Notes: generated by a model from the sequence alone, not told the origin. A stretch of 64,000 nt of DNA from Dokdonella_A sp049583635 (GCA_049583635.1 JBAUWF010000083.1:1-64000); one strand, 5' to 3'; positions 1 to 9,297 are shown, counted from the first letter of the stretch. Numbers and translations: made by a program.

Positions 1-1702
1 GCATCACTATCTGGCTTTCGTGGTGCCAGGCGGAAGGTCGATCTGCAAGCAGGTCCGAAAAGATTTTGTGCATCTGTTCGACGGTTTGCGGAGGCCGGAA
101 CACGTCTTCCCAGCGACGCCCGATGATCTCTTCGCGTTGCCACCCCGAAATGCGCAGCAGGTAGTCGTTGCAATACGTCAGCCTGGCGTCCCGGTCCAGC
201 ATGATGGAAATCAGCTCGACATTGTCGAGTATGCCGCTCAAGCGCCGCTCGCTTTCGTGCTGGGCGCGCTCGGCCAGCAACTGAGAGCGGGCGAGCAGTG
301 CCAATCCAATCCGGCTGGCGATCTGTGACGCGAATGCGATCTCGTCATCTTCCCAGTGATGGGCCTGATGCACGTACGCCAGACACAGCACGCCAAGATG
401 CTTGCCGGACACGTCGATCATCGACTCCAGCATGGACGAGACACCCAGCGGTTTCAGATAGGCTTCGGCACGGTCGCTTGTGCGTGCGTCAGTCAACGCA
501 TCGTCCGCAGCAATGTAGTGGGCGTCTTTCAAGGCCAGGAACTCGGTTGCAAAGGCATCCTGCGGCAACGCGACTCCAGCGGAATGGCGGGCAGCGTCGG
601 ACTCATAGAGATCGCTGCAATCAAGCTGCGTTTCCTCCGCGTTGAACAGCCAGATGCTGGCACGTGCCACGCCGGTGGCAAGGGCAACCTGCTCGGTGAC
701 GGTGCGAAAGAATGTGTCGATGTCGTGATTGGATTCTTTTTCGGCCATCGTGATGGCATCGAGTGCAGCCGCGTGCGCGATCATCCTCTCCGAGCGCTCG
801 TGTCGCGTTCGCTCCAGTCGCCTGCGGTCGGTGATGTCGCGAACTATGCCGACGGCATTCCATTTCCCTTCGAGCTTGACGGCTGAGAGGGATATTTCGA
901 TCGGGAACTCCGTGCCGCCCTTTCTTATGGCGCTCATTTCACGCAGCGTGCCAATCGCCGCACCCTCGCCGGTTTCACGGAAATGGGCGAAGGCTTCCCT
1001 ATGGCTTTGCAGGTATTGCGGTGCAGCCAGCAGCGCGTGTAGATCCTGGCCGATGGCCTCGGTGCTGCTGTGACCAAAGATCGTTTCGGCGGAATCATTC
1101 CAGAAAGTGATCTGGCCGTCGTTGTTGATCATCAGAATGGCGTCGTTCGCAGAGGCTGCGACTGTCCTCAGGGTTTCCTCGCTTTCGCGCAACCGTCGTT
1201 CGGCGGTGGTCCGTGACGTGATGTCTTTTGTCAGCAGGATGAGCGACCGCTTTCCGTTCACCACCATGGCGCTGCCGGAGATCTCGATGTCCAGCAGCGT
1301 CCCGTCCTTGCGTTGCACGTGCAGCGCGAATTCGGCGCGTTCTATCTCGGAAGCAAGCGCTTGACGCAGCTTTTCGGCAGCGAACGCACGATCGCTCGGT
1401 GCGATGCGGGCAAGTGGGTCGAGCACAAGCATCTCATCGGCGCTGTAACCGAATGTTTCAACATATGCGGGATTCGTATAGGTGTACTTGCCGTCCACGA
1501 TGATCGAAATGCCGAGCAGGGAGTTATGCGCCATGCTGCTGAATTTCGCTTCGGATTCGCGTAACGACACACTGACCCGTTGCGCTTCGCGCAGGGCAGT
1601 CTCCAGCTCGGTGGTTCGTTGGCGCAGCTGCGCTTCCACCGCAATCGCTGACTGGGTCGGTCCCGCTCCGTTCCCTTGGCCGCTGGCGGCGGATTTAGCC
1701 AT
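1..1702 (-). CDS. Multi-PAS/GAF sensor protein, C-terminus off the left edge
   Basis: About 567 codons are visible and the frame runs off the window, so the output domain (histidine kinase or GGDEF) is not seen. The start ATG at 1702 has a GGAGAA ribosome site five bases upstream. A short helical segment is followed by a PAS domain (about residues 45-165, with DGKYTYTNPAYVETFGYS), a second PAS (about 170-295, with DGQITFWNDSAETIFG), a GAF domain (about 320-470) and the start of a third PAS (after about 480). No membrane helix or signal peptide is visible, so it is probably a cytoplasmic sensor. The domain calls are secure. Ligand and output are unknown. Confidence 0.85.
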   Translation of the reverse strand, partial: MAKSAASGQGNGAGPTQSAIAVEAQLRQRTTELETALREAQRVSVSLRESEAKFSSMAHNSLLGISIIVDGKYTYTNPAYVETFGYSADEMLVLDPLARIAPSDRAFAAEKLRQALASEIERAEFALHVQRKDGTLLDIEISGSAMVVNGKRSLILLTKDITSRTTAERRLRESEETLRTVAASANDAILMINNDGQITFWNDSAETIFGHSSTEAIGQDLHALLAAPQYLQSHREAFAHFRETGEGAAIGTLREMSAIRKGGTEFPIEISLSAVKLEGKWNAVGIVRDITDRRRLERTRHERSERMIAHAAALDAITMAEKESNHDIDTFFRTVTEQVALATGVARASIWLFNAEETQLDCSDLYESDAARHSAGVALPQDAFATEFLALKDAHYIAADDALTDARTSDRAEAYLKPLGVSSMLESMIDVSGKHLGVLCLAYVHQAHHWEDDEIAFASQIASRIGLALLARSQLLAERAQHESERRLSGILDNVELISIMLDRDARLTYCNDYLLRISGWQREEIIGRRWEDVFRPPQTVEQMHKIFSDLLADRPSAWHHESQIVM

Positions 1703-2242
1703 GACGTTCTCCGATTCATGGCCTGTCCGCGGTATTTTGGTTGGATGCCGGGACTTCCTGGCATCCGCGGTCTGACTCGATCATCGACGCTTAGCGGGAC
1801 AGCTTGCGGCGAGCAACGTGAACCCATGCGAACTGCGGAAAAGCGCAGGAACTGGCGCGTCGGCTTGAATGAACGCTCAGGTGTCACCTTGCCCGACCTT
1901 TTCCCGACCGATGCAGCGGTGATTGCCGTCAGGATCCTCGGTCATCCTCGCCGGATTGGCTGACTCCAGAAGTGGAATTTTCTCGAACGGAAATGGGGTC
2001 CGCTTCAATTGTCCATTTGCGACGTGGCAGCAACCGATCCTGAGGTGGCCCGGCTTTCTTGAATGTGGCAAAACAGGACCTGCCCTTGAGGTTGTTGTTC
2101 CGAGTCCCGTTTTCGACCGGCCATGCGTGCTCATGCCTGAACCACACGTCAATCTCGCGCGCTGATGTTTGCCGCCGGTAAAGCCCGCGTGTGTTCTGCT
2201 GCAGGCACAACCGCTTCGACAGTTTTGCAAGGGAGACCAAAA
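1703..2242. other. Intergenic stretch, no convincing gene
   Basis: This is the 540-base gap between the divergently read sensor gene and the host-attachment family gene. It presumably holds promoters for both. Open frames here have no ribosome site and no recognisable product. I see no repeat or RNA structure that I can support. Confidence 0.4.
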
Positions 2243-2644
2243 ATGAAAAAGATACCCGCCGGTACATGGATCCTGGTCGCCGACGGCGAAGAGGCACGCC
2301 TGTTCCGCAACGCAGGCACCGACTACAAGGCGTCGCTGGAACAGGTGGAACTGCTCAGGCCTCGTGACCTGCTCAATGATGGCCCTTCGGGTCACCGGCC
2401 GCCGGAGTCCGACGAGCAGTCCATCGATGAGGCCACCTTCGCCAAACAGCTGGCGCACCGGCTGAACGCCGCTGCCCTGCAGAACAAGTACCAACATCTC
2501 GTACTCATGGCCGATCCGCAGACACTGGGCCAGATGCGACCACAGCTGCACAAGGAAACCGAGCGGCGCATCATCCGGGAAGTCGCCAAAACCTTTACCA
2601 ACGCACCCCTGGAAGACATCCAGAACGCCTTGCACGAAGAGTGA
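2243..2644 (+). CDS. Host attachment family protein
   Basis: 133-residue protein matching the family annotated as protein required for attachment to host cells (PF10116). The N-terminal strand WILVADGEEARLF, the middle DGPSGHRPPESDEQS and the C-terminal helix with HKETERRIIREVAKTF are typical. ATG 2243 was chosen because GGGAG lies seven bases upstream. An in-frame ATG at 2165 would add an unlikely leader. Soluble and short, with no signal peptide. The family name comes from rhizobial work, and a role in attachment here is not shown by the sequence. A strong hairpin follows at 2797-2847 and may end transcription. Confidence 0.85.
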   Translation: MKKIPAGTWILVADGEEARLFRNAGTDYKASLEQVELLRPRDLLNDGPSGHRPPESDEQSIDEATFAKQLAHRLNAAALQNKYQHLVLMADPQTLGQMRPQLHKETERRIIREVAKTFTNAPLEDIQNALHEE

Positions 2645-2796
2645 ATCCATCTGCGCATTTCAACCCCGTTTGCGCAGACCGGCCATATGTACCCAGGCGC
2701 ACGACATGCAGATTCAGCTCACGCGCCCAGCTCGGGCGGCTCAACATGCAGGAAGTGCAGGAATACTGTTCGATCGCAAGGCGGTCAAAACGGCAA

Positions 2797-2847
2797 AAAC
2801 CGGGGTCAGAGTGCACTTTCTTGAAAAGTCGACTCTGACCCCGGTTT
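2797..2847. repeat. RAYT-type REP hairpin, perfect 16-bp arms
   Basis: AAACCGGGGTCAGAGT (2797-2812) is repeated exactly inverted at 2832-2847 around a 19-base centre. The centre itself has near-complementary GCACTTT and AAAAGTCG. The same core GGGGTCAGAGTGCACTTT recurs many times in the first 26 kb. It sits between two convergent genes, so it could also act as a bidirectional terminator. The link to REP-associated tyrosine transposases is inferred from copies that flank transposase fragments elsewhere in the window. Confidence 0.85.
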
Positions 2848-2872
2848 CGACCCCGGTTTCCGGTTCCACCAA

Positions 2873-3049
2873 TCAGATCGGCGTGTCCTCGGGAAATTTC
2901 TTGCGTACTTCTGCAAGCATCCCCTCGAACAGCTCGACAGTCCGCTCGCACATGAGCGGGAGGCCCATATTCTTGGTCACGACGTCAGGAGTGGCCCCTT
3001 GCGTCAATGCAAGCGCGATCTTTTGATGCCGGGTCAATTGCTCATCCAT
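2873..3049 (-). CDS. Small conserved-looking hypothetical protein (58 aa)
   Basis: Begins MDEQLTRHQKIALALTQGA and ends EVRKKFPEDTPI. The composition is soluble and mostly helical. ATG 3049 has AGGACA eight bases upstream. A longer in-frame extension back to 3289 has the low-complexity look of a non-coding frame, so the short start is preferred. I do not recognise the family. It converges on the host-attachment gene, with the hairpin at 2797-2847 between them. Confidence 0.5.
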   Translation of the reverse strand: MDEQLTRHQKIALALTQGATPDVVTKNMGLPLMCERTVELFEGMLAEVRKKFPEDTPI

Positions 3050-3288
3050 AACGTGTCCTCGCATAGGTGGGTGCCGCAGTTTGTAGCCTACGCTGATGAT
3101 CCGGGGGACGCACACAGGAGGCCCTGCGTCTTTGGCAGCCTGCCGATTTCCTCGTTGCTGACGGAGTCCAAGCGTATGCTTTGGCCGCCTCGTGTGCGCA
3201 GCAAGTGACGTGTTGTCGCATCCGATCGACGACGCGCTTGAAGGAGATCGCCATGTCCGCAGCCCATCGTGACGATTAGCGACTCCCA

Positions 3289-3990
3289 ATGCAGTTGACA
3301 GAATTTATCCCGGACCAAATCTGGTTGCTGGATTATCCCGTTGAGTACGCGGGATGCAGGTTCAATGCGCGGATGAGCATTGTCCGATTGGCAAACGGCA
3401 CTTTGATGTTGCACTCGCCGTGTGACATGGATGACGCTACTGCGAAAGCGGTTTCGGGGCTGGGTTCAGTCAGCTGCATCGTTGCCCCGGGATCCTTTCA
3501 CTACATGTATGTGGCGAAGGCGCAATCCCGTTTTCCTGCGGCCAAGACGTACATATGCCCTGGTGTTGAACGCAAGGTTCCGCGTCTGCGTTTCGATTGG
3601 ATACTGGGAAATTGTCCTCCGAATGAGTGGGGCGACACGATGGACCAGGTGCTCATTCGAGGCAGCCGATTCATGTGGGAAGTCGCAATGCTGCACAAGC
3701 CGAGCAAAACCCTGCTGCTTGTGGACGCCATAGAAAACTTCACCGACCAGACCGCCAACGTCAACTGGCAGGTGAAGGCCTGGTTCAAGCTGTTTGGCAT
3801 GTGGAACAAGCCCAAAGCGGCGCCCGAGTATCGAATAGGCTGGAAGGACAAAATTGCGGCCCGAGCATCACTGGAAGAAATTCTGGAATGGGACTTCGAC
3901 AGCATCGTGTTGTCGCACGGCGACAACATCACAGAAAACGCGAAAGAGCTTGCGCGTCAGGCATGGACGCCGCCGCTCGAAAGAACGTAG
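3289..3990 (+). CDS. DUF4336 domain protein
   Basis: 233-residue protein of the DUF4336 type, related in shape to metallo-beta-lactamase folds. The opening FIPDQIWLLDYPVEYAGCRF, the stretch VAPGSFHYMY and the late LSHGDNI fit the family. Biochemical function is unknown. The start at 3289 has no good ribosome site. A strong AAGGAG stands before ATG 3253 in the same frame, but that frame meets TAG after eight codons (3253-3279), so either a leader peptide or a lost N-terminal extension is possible. No signal peptide. Confidence 0.8.
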   Translation: MQLTEFIPDQIWLLDYPVEYAGCRFNARMSIVRLANGTLMLHSPCDMDDATAKAVSGLGSVSCIVAPGSFHYMYVAKAQSRFPAAKTYICPGVERKVPRLRFDWILGNCPPNEWGDTMDQVLIRGSRFMWEVAMLHKPSKTLLLVDAIENFTDQTANVNWQVKAWFKLFGMWNKPKAAPEYRIGWKDKIAARASLEEILEWDFDSIVLSHGDNITENAKELARQAWTPPLERT

Positions 3991-4237
3991 TTCGTTCGCG
4001 ACATCCCCGGTTTTGAGTGGCTGTGAGGTTCCGTGTGATGCCATCCAGCAACGGGTATGGTGTTTGAGTACGGCTCGTGGTGCGATGTGGCGACAGCCAC
4101 TGGAACAGCCCGATCGTGATGGACGGCCGGATCGCGCTGCTTCCGCGTTGCATTGCCCGCATACACTTCATTCTTTTTCTTCCGAGCGCAAGGGCCATCG
4201 CTCACTCGAAGACGCATGCCGGACGCTGTTTCTGCCT

Positions 4238-4939
4238 TCAGGTTGTTGCGGCTGCCGGTCCTGGCTCCCTGGCGCCCATGATGAGCAGCCACAACGTGAA
4301 CGCCACTTCACCGAGTTCGAACGGAAATGCGTAGTTCGAGACGGTGTTGTACTGCGCTGGCATGAACAGGCCGGCGTAGCACATGACCAGATAGGCGATG
4401 CCATTGACGATGAGCCAGTACCCCAGGAAACGCGGGAACCAGCGCGATTTCAGGATCAGGATGGCCATTGGGAAAAGCCAGATTCCCCAAAGGAGTTCGG
4501 AGCAGACGGTTACCTGGAAGGACACACGCGTGAAGAAATAGGCGAGTGCATCGCGCTGGGGTTCGCTGAACACATTCAGGTAGTCCGCGCCCCGCACCAG
4601 CATGAGTGTCGCTGAATCGCTCGCCGTACCGGCGAAGGAAATGGCGGCGGGCACGACGCCGCCGGTGATCACCAGCAGCATGGCCTGGTACCGGTCGATG
4701 TCCTCGAACAGGCGATAGAAGGCGAGCGTCAGGAAGATGAGTACGACGGCGCCGGCCAGTTCACCGGCGATGCCGACCTGGAACAGTGTCTGATGGGCCG
4801 CGATGTTGGCGGCAGTGGCAGCCGCGTCCCCATGCACGAACAGTTTGGTGGGAATGTAGATCAGATTCAGCGGCCCGACCAGAATGAGCAACAGATACCA
4901 GCCGCCGACGATCCGCGCATTCTTGTTCAACGTAGTCAT
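4238..4939 (-). CDS. DUF4386 membrane protein
   Basis: 233-residue polytopic membrane protein of the DUF4386 family. It opens with a helix at about residues 12-30 (GGWYLLLILVGPLNLIYIP) and has five further hydrophobic segments. The family function is unknown. ATG 4939 has AGGAGA six bases upstream. It starts only 37 bases after the end of the ATP-grasp gene on the same strand, so the two are probably co-transcribed. Confidence 0.8.
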   Translation of the reverse strand: MTTLNKNARIVGGWYLLLILVGPLNLIYIPTKLFVHGDAAATAANIAAHQTLFQVGIAGELAGAVVLIFLTLAFYRLFEDIDRYQAMLLVITGGVVPAAISFAGTASDSATLMLVRGADYLNVFSEPQRDALAYFFTRVSFQVTVCSELLWGIWLFPMAILILKSRWFPRFLGYWLIVNGIAYLVMCYAGLFMPAQYNTVSNYAFPFELGEVAFTLWLLIMGAREPGPAAATT

Positions 4940-4976
4940 GTCTTCTCCTCTGCAAGGGCCAGGTTGCGCCATCCCG

Positions 4977-6524
4977 TCATGGCGACGACGCACGAGTTGC
5001 GGCCCCGTCGTGATCACCGTTGCATGCTTCGCTGTCGAGTACCGCCTTGGTCTCCTCGAACATCGCCAGTGCCCCGGCAGCGGTCTCGTCGATGCACACC
5101 ACGCCGAGCTTGCCGTACTCGGACAGCGCACCGAGCAGATTGAACACGACGCCGCGCTGGCTGGTCGGGTCGAACAGCAGGCGCCGCGACACCAGGATGT
5201 CGATCAGGTCTTCGGGCGTGAAGCGCCGGTAATGCGCGGACTGCAGGGTGTCGGTGGCGTAGTAGCAGCGCTCGTGTCCCATCGGCGTCAGGTAGCGCGC
5301 GCTTGCCGCGTCGTAGCGGCCTGCGGTCAGGTACTGCAGCATGTGGAAAGGCAAAGTGGTGCCACCCTTGCGCAGGTTGATCTCGATGGCGACGTGGCGC
5401 CATCCGGTTGCGTCGCGGTGTGACACGAAGTCGACCGAGAAGCGCCCGAGCACGCCGCGATCGCGCAATACCTCGCCGACGCGCCAGCCGGCGTCGTGCA
5501 GGTCGCGGCGGTAGGCTTCGCGAGCCGGGAAGGTGCTGCCCAGGAAGATCTGTCCGCTGGCTCCGCCGAGGGTCTGGTCATGGGTCGAAATCAATTCGAG
5601 GTTGCCGATCGGATTCACGCGCAACTGCACCGAAGGCGAGCACTTGTCGGGTCCGTCGATCCACGTTTCCACGATGCCGCCCATGCTGCGGAATTTTTCG
5701 GCGTAGTGCTCGAAACCTTCCTCTTTGGCCTCGCAACACAGGCGCGTCGGAAGTTCGCGCCGTACCCATGCGGCGGACACCGCAGCGTCATCGCGATCGA
5801 AGTCGAAAACGGCATTCCCTTCGCCCGAGAAGCCGTCGTTGTGCTTGACCACGCAACGATGCATGGCCGGGTCGGCGTGCTTGAGGCGAGCGATCGCTTC
5901 GGCGACGTCGTCGAGGTCGCGCAGGTTTTCCGCGCCATCCGGAAGCGCGACGCCGGCGGCGCGAAACGCCTCACGGCTGCCGCTCTTGCTTCCCCAGCGG
6001 GCGAGCGCCGGATCGCAGGCGTAGAGCGGAATATCGAGCGCGATGGCCAATGCGGCTTCGAGCCCGGTCGCGTTGAACACCGACAGGTGGGCGTTGGCCG
6101 GATCGCCGATCGCTGCGCGGATGCGCCCGATCAGCCGTGGCCGTTCCAGCAGCTTGCGGGTGAGCGTCACGGGCGATGCGTCGGAGGCCGACAGCAGAGT
6201 CAGGCGACGGCGCGCGTGAGCGGCGGGCACGCCGTGCAACAGGCTCAGGTAGTAGTCGATGATCACCGAGTCCAGCGGCACGCTGGTCATGAACACCACA
6301 CGCGTGTTCGGCAAGCGCAGCCACATCAGCATGCTGAGCTGGCGTTCCTCGTAGTGGCGCACGCCGTCGATCTTGGCGAGCGTGTCCGCATCCAGGCTCA
6401 GGCCCGGCACGACCACGATCGTGCGCGGTGCCAGAGGATCGCTGAGGAAACGCTCGAACATCGGGCGCAGCCGCTGTTGCAGTTGCGCCAGTGCCAAGTG
6501 GTCGTAGGCAAACCCGTTCGACAT
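4977..6524 (-). CDS. ATP-grasp ligase, peptide ligase PGM1-related
   Basis: 515 residues from ATG 6524 (GGAG about 11 bases upstream). An N-terminal Rossmann-like part (RTIVVVPGLSLDADTLAKID) is followed by an ATP-grasp core with VVKHNDGFSGEGNAVFDFD and the metal/ATP segment VAIEINLRKGGTTLPF. This matches proteins related to PGM1, the ATP-grasp peptide ligase of pheganomycin biosynthesis. The substrate here is unknown. It faces a divergent N-formylglutamate amidohydrolase-like gene 184 bases away and is followed by a DUF4386 gene. Longer starts up to 6710 are possible but add a non-conserved Arg/Ala-rich leader. Confidence 0.8.
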   Translation of the reverse strand: MSNGFAYDHLALAQLQQRLRPMFERFLSDPLAPRTIVVVPGLSLDADTLAKIDGVRHYEERQLSMLMWLRLPNTRVVFMTSVPLDSVIIDYYLSLLHGVPAAHARRRLTLLSASDASPVTLTRKLLERPRLIGRIRAAIGDPANAHLSVFNATGLEAALAIALDIPLYACDPALARWGSKSGSREAFRAAGVALPDGAENLRDLDDVAEAIARLKHADPAMHRCVVKHNDGFSGEGNAVFDFDRDDAAVSAAWVRRELPTRLCCEAKEEGFEHYAEKFRSMGGIVETWIDGPDKCSPSVQLRVNPIGNLELISTHDQTLGGASGQIFLGSTFPAREAYRRDLHDAGWRVGEVLRDRGVLGRFSVDFVSHRDATGWRHVAIEINLRKGGTTLPFHMLQYLTAGRYDAASARYLTPMGHERCYYATDTLQSAHYRRFTPEDLIDILVSRRLLFDPTSQRGVVFNLLGALSEYGKLGVVCIDETAAGALAMFEETKAVLDSEACNGDHDGAATRASSP

Positions 6525-6708
6525 GGAGCTTCGATCTCCGCTTGCGCCACCGGCAAGCTCTGCATGGCGACAGTGCATGCGCTCGATCCGGTGCCGTGCG
6601 GTTGCGACTATGCCCGAGCCATCGCCGCGCCTCCAGTACCGCGCCGTTTGCGACGTCGTGCGGGGCATGGCTTCACCGCGTGCGCGAGATGCGCGACACT
6701 TCGCCGCC

Positions 6709-7506
6709 ATGCCGGTCGATGCCTACACAGCTCCGTTCCATATTCATGCGGGTTCGCAGCGCACTTTCCTCGTGGTGTGCGATCACGCATCCAACGCGCT
6801 GCCGGATGAATATGGATCGCTCGGGCTGACGGTGCGCAATCGGCAGCGGCACATCGCCTGGGATGTGGGGGCGCGCGGTGTCGCCCTGGCGCTGGCGCGG
6901 AAGCTGGATTGCCCGGCTGTGCTCGGCGGGACGTCGCGGTTGCTGATCGACCTCAATCGCGGCATCGACGATGCCAGTTCGATCCTGGCCGAGAGCGACG
7001 GCTCGACGGTGCCGGGCAACCGGACCATAGGTAACCGCGAGCGCGCGGCGCGCGTGCGGCAATTCCACGCGCCGTACCACGCGTGGATCGATGCGTACTT
7101 CGACGAGCAACTCGCGCTCGGTGTGCGGCCGACCCTGGTCTCGGTGCACAGTTTCAGTGCCCGCCTGGGAAACTGCGAACGTCCGTGGCCGGTGGCGATC
7201 CTGTGGCATCGCGCACGCGAGCCGGTGGCGGCGCTGATCGACTGGTTTGCGGCGCACGGCTATCGGGTCGGTGACAACCAGCCTTACGACGCCCGCATCC
7301 TGCCCGGCTGGACGCTCGAACACCACGCCTTGCGCCGCGACTTGTTGCACGCGCTGTTCGAAGTTCGCAGCAACGAGATCGAAACGTCGCAGCAACAGGA
7401 GGAGTGGGGCGCGCGTTTGCATCAGGCCATCGTGGAAACGCGGTTTGGAAACCCGGGCGCGCAGACCCGCGACTCGTCCGGGGAGGGAGCGGAGCACATT
7501 TTCTGA
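6709..7506 (+). CDS. N-formylglutamate amidohydrolase family protein
   Basis: 265 residues in the FGase family (PF05013). These are zinc enzymes that release formate from N-formylglutamate or act on similar N-acyl amino acids. Seen: FLVVCDHASNALP near the N-terminus with the family His, AWDVGARG, SRLLIDLNRG and VSVHSFS. Start ATG 6709 places the first strand normally. ATG 6667 is an alternative. There are no hut genes nearby, so a role in histidine breakdown is unlikely. The neighbour is an ATP-grasp ligase that may make the substrate. Confidence 0.8.
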   Translation: MPVDAYTAPFHIHAGSQRTFLVVCDHASNALPDEYGSLGLTVRNRQRHIAWDVGARGVALALARKLDCPAVLGGTSRLLIDLNRGIDDASSILAESDGSTVPGNRTIGNRERAARVRQFHAPYHAWIDAYFDEQLALGVRPTLVSVHSFSARLGNCERPWPVAILWHRAREPVAALIDWFAAHGYRVGDNQPYDARILPGWTLEHHALRRDLLHALFEVRSNEIETSQQQEEWGARLHQAIVETRFGNPGAQTRDSSGEGAEHIF

Positions 7507-7627
7507 TCTGGACTCTGGTCCTCGTGCGGCGCGATCGAAGTATGGTTGCTTGAAGCCATGTCGTGTCCGGCACCTCCTGCCCGGTGTCGCAGATGCGAGG
7601 CTGACACACACGCAAGAGAAAAAAGAA

Positions 7628-7996
7628 AAAAGGTGTCAGGGACAATTTCCGACATTGAGCCGGGCATCTGGATGAGGTCGCTGCGCGACGTGGGCCGGGC
7701 GACTATCCGTGGTCGAGCCATGCCGGGAATGCCGCGGCGCGCGCCGATCCGTTGCTGACTCCGCATCCCGAGTACCTCGCGCTGGGTTCCGACCGGGCGG
7801 CGCGGGCGGAGGCCTATCGGGCACTGGAGGCATTGCCTGATGCGCTTGTCGACGACATCCGCCGCTACCTGCAACAACAGAAAGCGCTTGGGACGGATCG
7901 CTTCCGCTCATGGGTCGAAGCCAGGACTGGCCGGTTCGCCACCGTCCGGCCGGTTGGCCGTCCACCGCAGCGATCAAATTGTCCCTGACACCTTTT
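7628..7996 (+). mobile_element. Truncated RAYT element with 21-bp perfect inverted ends
   Basis: A 21-base sequence beginning AAAAGGTGTCAGGGAC at 7628-7648 is repeated exactly inverted at 7976-7996. Between the ends lies only the C-terminal half of a REP-associated tyrosine transposase, so the element cannot move on its own. These ends differ from the GGGGTCAGAGTGCACTTT ends of the other copies, which points to a second subfamily. Confidence 0.8.
7650..7988 (+). pseudogene. C-terminal fragment of REP-associated transposase
   Basis: The + strand frame reads GDYPWSSHAGNAAA, then LTPHPEYLALGSDR, then DIRRYLQQQKALGTDRF and ends near VRPVGRPPQ. The YPWSS motif and the final helix are hallmarks of the Y1-type RAYT family. 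The catalytic N-terminal half with the HUH motif is missing. No ribosome site leads the fragment. It lies wholly inside the inverted-repeat element 7628-7996. Confidence 0.75.
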
Positions 7997-8163
7997 CGGT
8001 GCAACTGAAAACGGCGGCATCGTTTCGACGGCGGGCCGTCCCCGGTAGAATTCGAACGGCGGCACAGGGAGAGCGGCTCCTAGGTGTCTACGAAAGGCGG
8101 GGCGATTCAACGGCCAGGATATGCCGGAGGTCTGCAACTGGAAATGGAAAGGATGACACCGCG

Positions 8164-9270
8164 ATGGCGCTGCGACTGATCGAGATGGTGTTGACCGAGA
8201 AGGACGGCGCGGAAGTCCAGGAGCTTCTCAGGGAGCACCATGTGCTCGAACACCGGCAGATCCGACTGTCGGACGGGGAAGTGCTATTGCGGATCCTGGT
8301 GGAAGCCGAACGTAGTGAGGCGGTGCTGGATGTTCTGGAGGAACGGTCTGCCGGTAAGGAGGGCGACCGGGTGCTGGTGCTGCCTGTCGAAGCGACATTG
8401 CCGCGTGCCGAGGCGGAGCCAGAGCCAGAGCCGGAGCCGGAGCTAGAGCCAGAGCCGGAGCCAGAGCCGGAGCCAGAGCCAGAGCCGGAGCCAGAGCCGG
8501 AGACAGCAACACCAACAGCAACAGCAACAGCGCCCGAACCACCGCCGCCCGCGGAAAAACCGGCGGGACGGATCGGCCGGGAGGAGTTGTATGAGGACAT
8601 CAAGGATGCCGCCCGCTGTTCGCGGGTCTATCTGGCGATGGTCGTGTTGTCCACCATCGTTGCGGCCATCGGTCTGTACTACAACAGCGTGGCCATCATC
8701 ATCGGTGCGATGGTGATTGCACCCTTGCTCGGGCCGAACATGGCGTCGGCGCTCGCCACGGCCCTGGGCGACATGGCACTGCTTCGACACGCGCTCCTGA
8801 CGGCTCTGGCCGGTATTGCGGCGACGATGGTGTTGGCGGTAGTCATCGGCGTGCTGCTCCACGTCAACCCGGCAGAGCCGGAAATTGCGTCGCGCGACGC
8901 GGTGGGCATAGGCGACATCGCAGTGGCTCTGGCGTCCGGCGTGGCGGGGGCGCTGGCATTCACGACGGGCGTGTCGACGACGCTGATCGGGGTGATGGTG
9001 GCGGTGGCGTTGCTGCCGCCGCTGGTGGCGTTCGGGCTGCTGCTGGGCGGCGGGCATCCGGCGCCGGCAATGGGTGCGTTGTCCCTGTTCCTGATCAACC
9101 TTATCTGCGTGAACCTGGCTGGCGTGACGACGTTTCTGGTGCAGGGAATTCGCCCGGCCACCTGGTGGGAGAAAGATCGCGCCGCAAAATCCACGCGCAT
9201 TGCCATCCTGCTGTGGGCGCTGCTGCTGGCCGCATTGATCGGCATGATCGTGTGGTTTAGACCGGAATGA
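8164..9270 (+). CDS. DUF389 family membrane protein with Glu-Pro repeat linker
   Basis: 368 residues. An N-terminal soluble domain (about 1-85) is joined by a linker of alternating Glu-Pro (about residues 85-114) and a Thr/Ala stretch to a C-terminal DUF389 membrane domain (about 140-360) with five or six helices. These include the typical VYLAMVVLSTIVAAIGLYYN and AIIIGAMVIAPLLGPNMA. The family is found in the inner membrane and has no settled function. Start MALRLIEMVLTEKDG at 8164 was chosen over the long upstream frame, which runs through the RAYT element. A weak AAAGGA lies about 12 bases upstream. Confidence 0.85.
   Translation: MALRLIEMVLTEKDGAEVQELLREHHVLEHRQIRLSDGEVLLRILVEAERSEAVLDVLEERSAGKEGDRVLVLPVEATLPRAEAEPEPEPEPELEPEPEPEPEPEPEPEPEPETATPTATATAPEPPPPAEKPAGRIGREELYEDIKDAARCSRVYLAMVVLSTIVAAIGLYYNSVAIIIGAMVIAPLLGPNMASALATALGDMALLRHALLTALAGIAATMVLAVVIGVLLHVNPAEPEIASRDAVGIGDIAVALASGVAGALAFTTGVSTTLIGVMVAVALLPPLVAFGLLLGGGHPAPAMGALSLFLINLICVNLAGVTTFLVQGIRPATWWEKDRAAKSTRIAILLWALLLAALIGMIVWFRPE
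8416..8503 (+). repeat. Hexanucleotide tandem repeat (GAGCCR) inside the DUF389 gene
   Basis: About 14 copies of GAGCCA or GAGCCG with one GAGCTA variant, encoding Glu-Pro pairs. Each unit is six bases, so copy-number change would keep the frame and alter linker length. It is followed by a short CAACAG-rich Thr/Ala-coding run. Confidence 0.85.
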
Positions 9271-9297
9271 ACCTCGCCAATCAACAACGGGGTCAAA

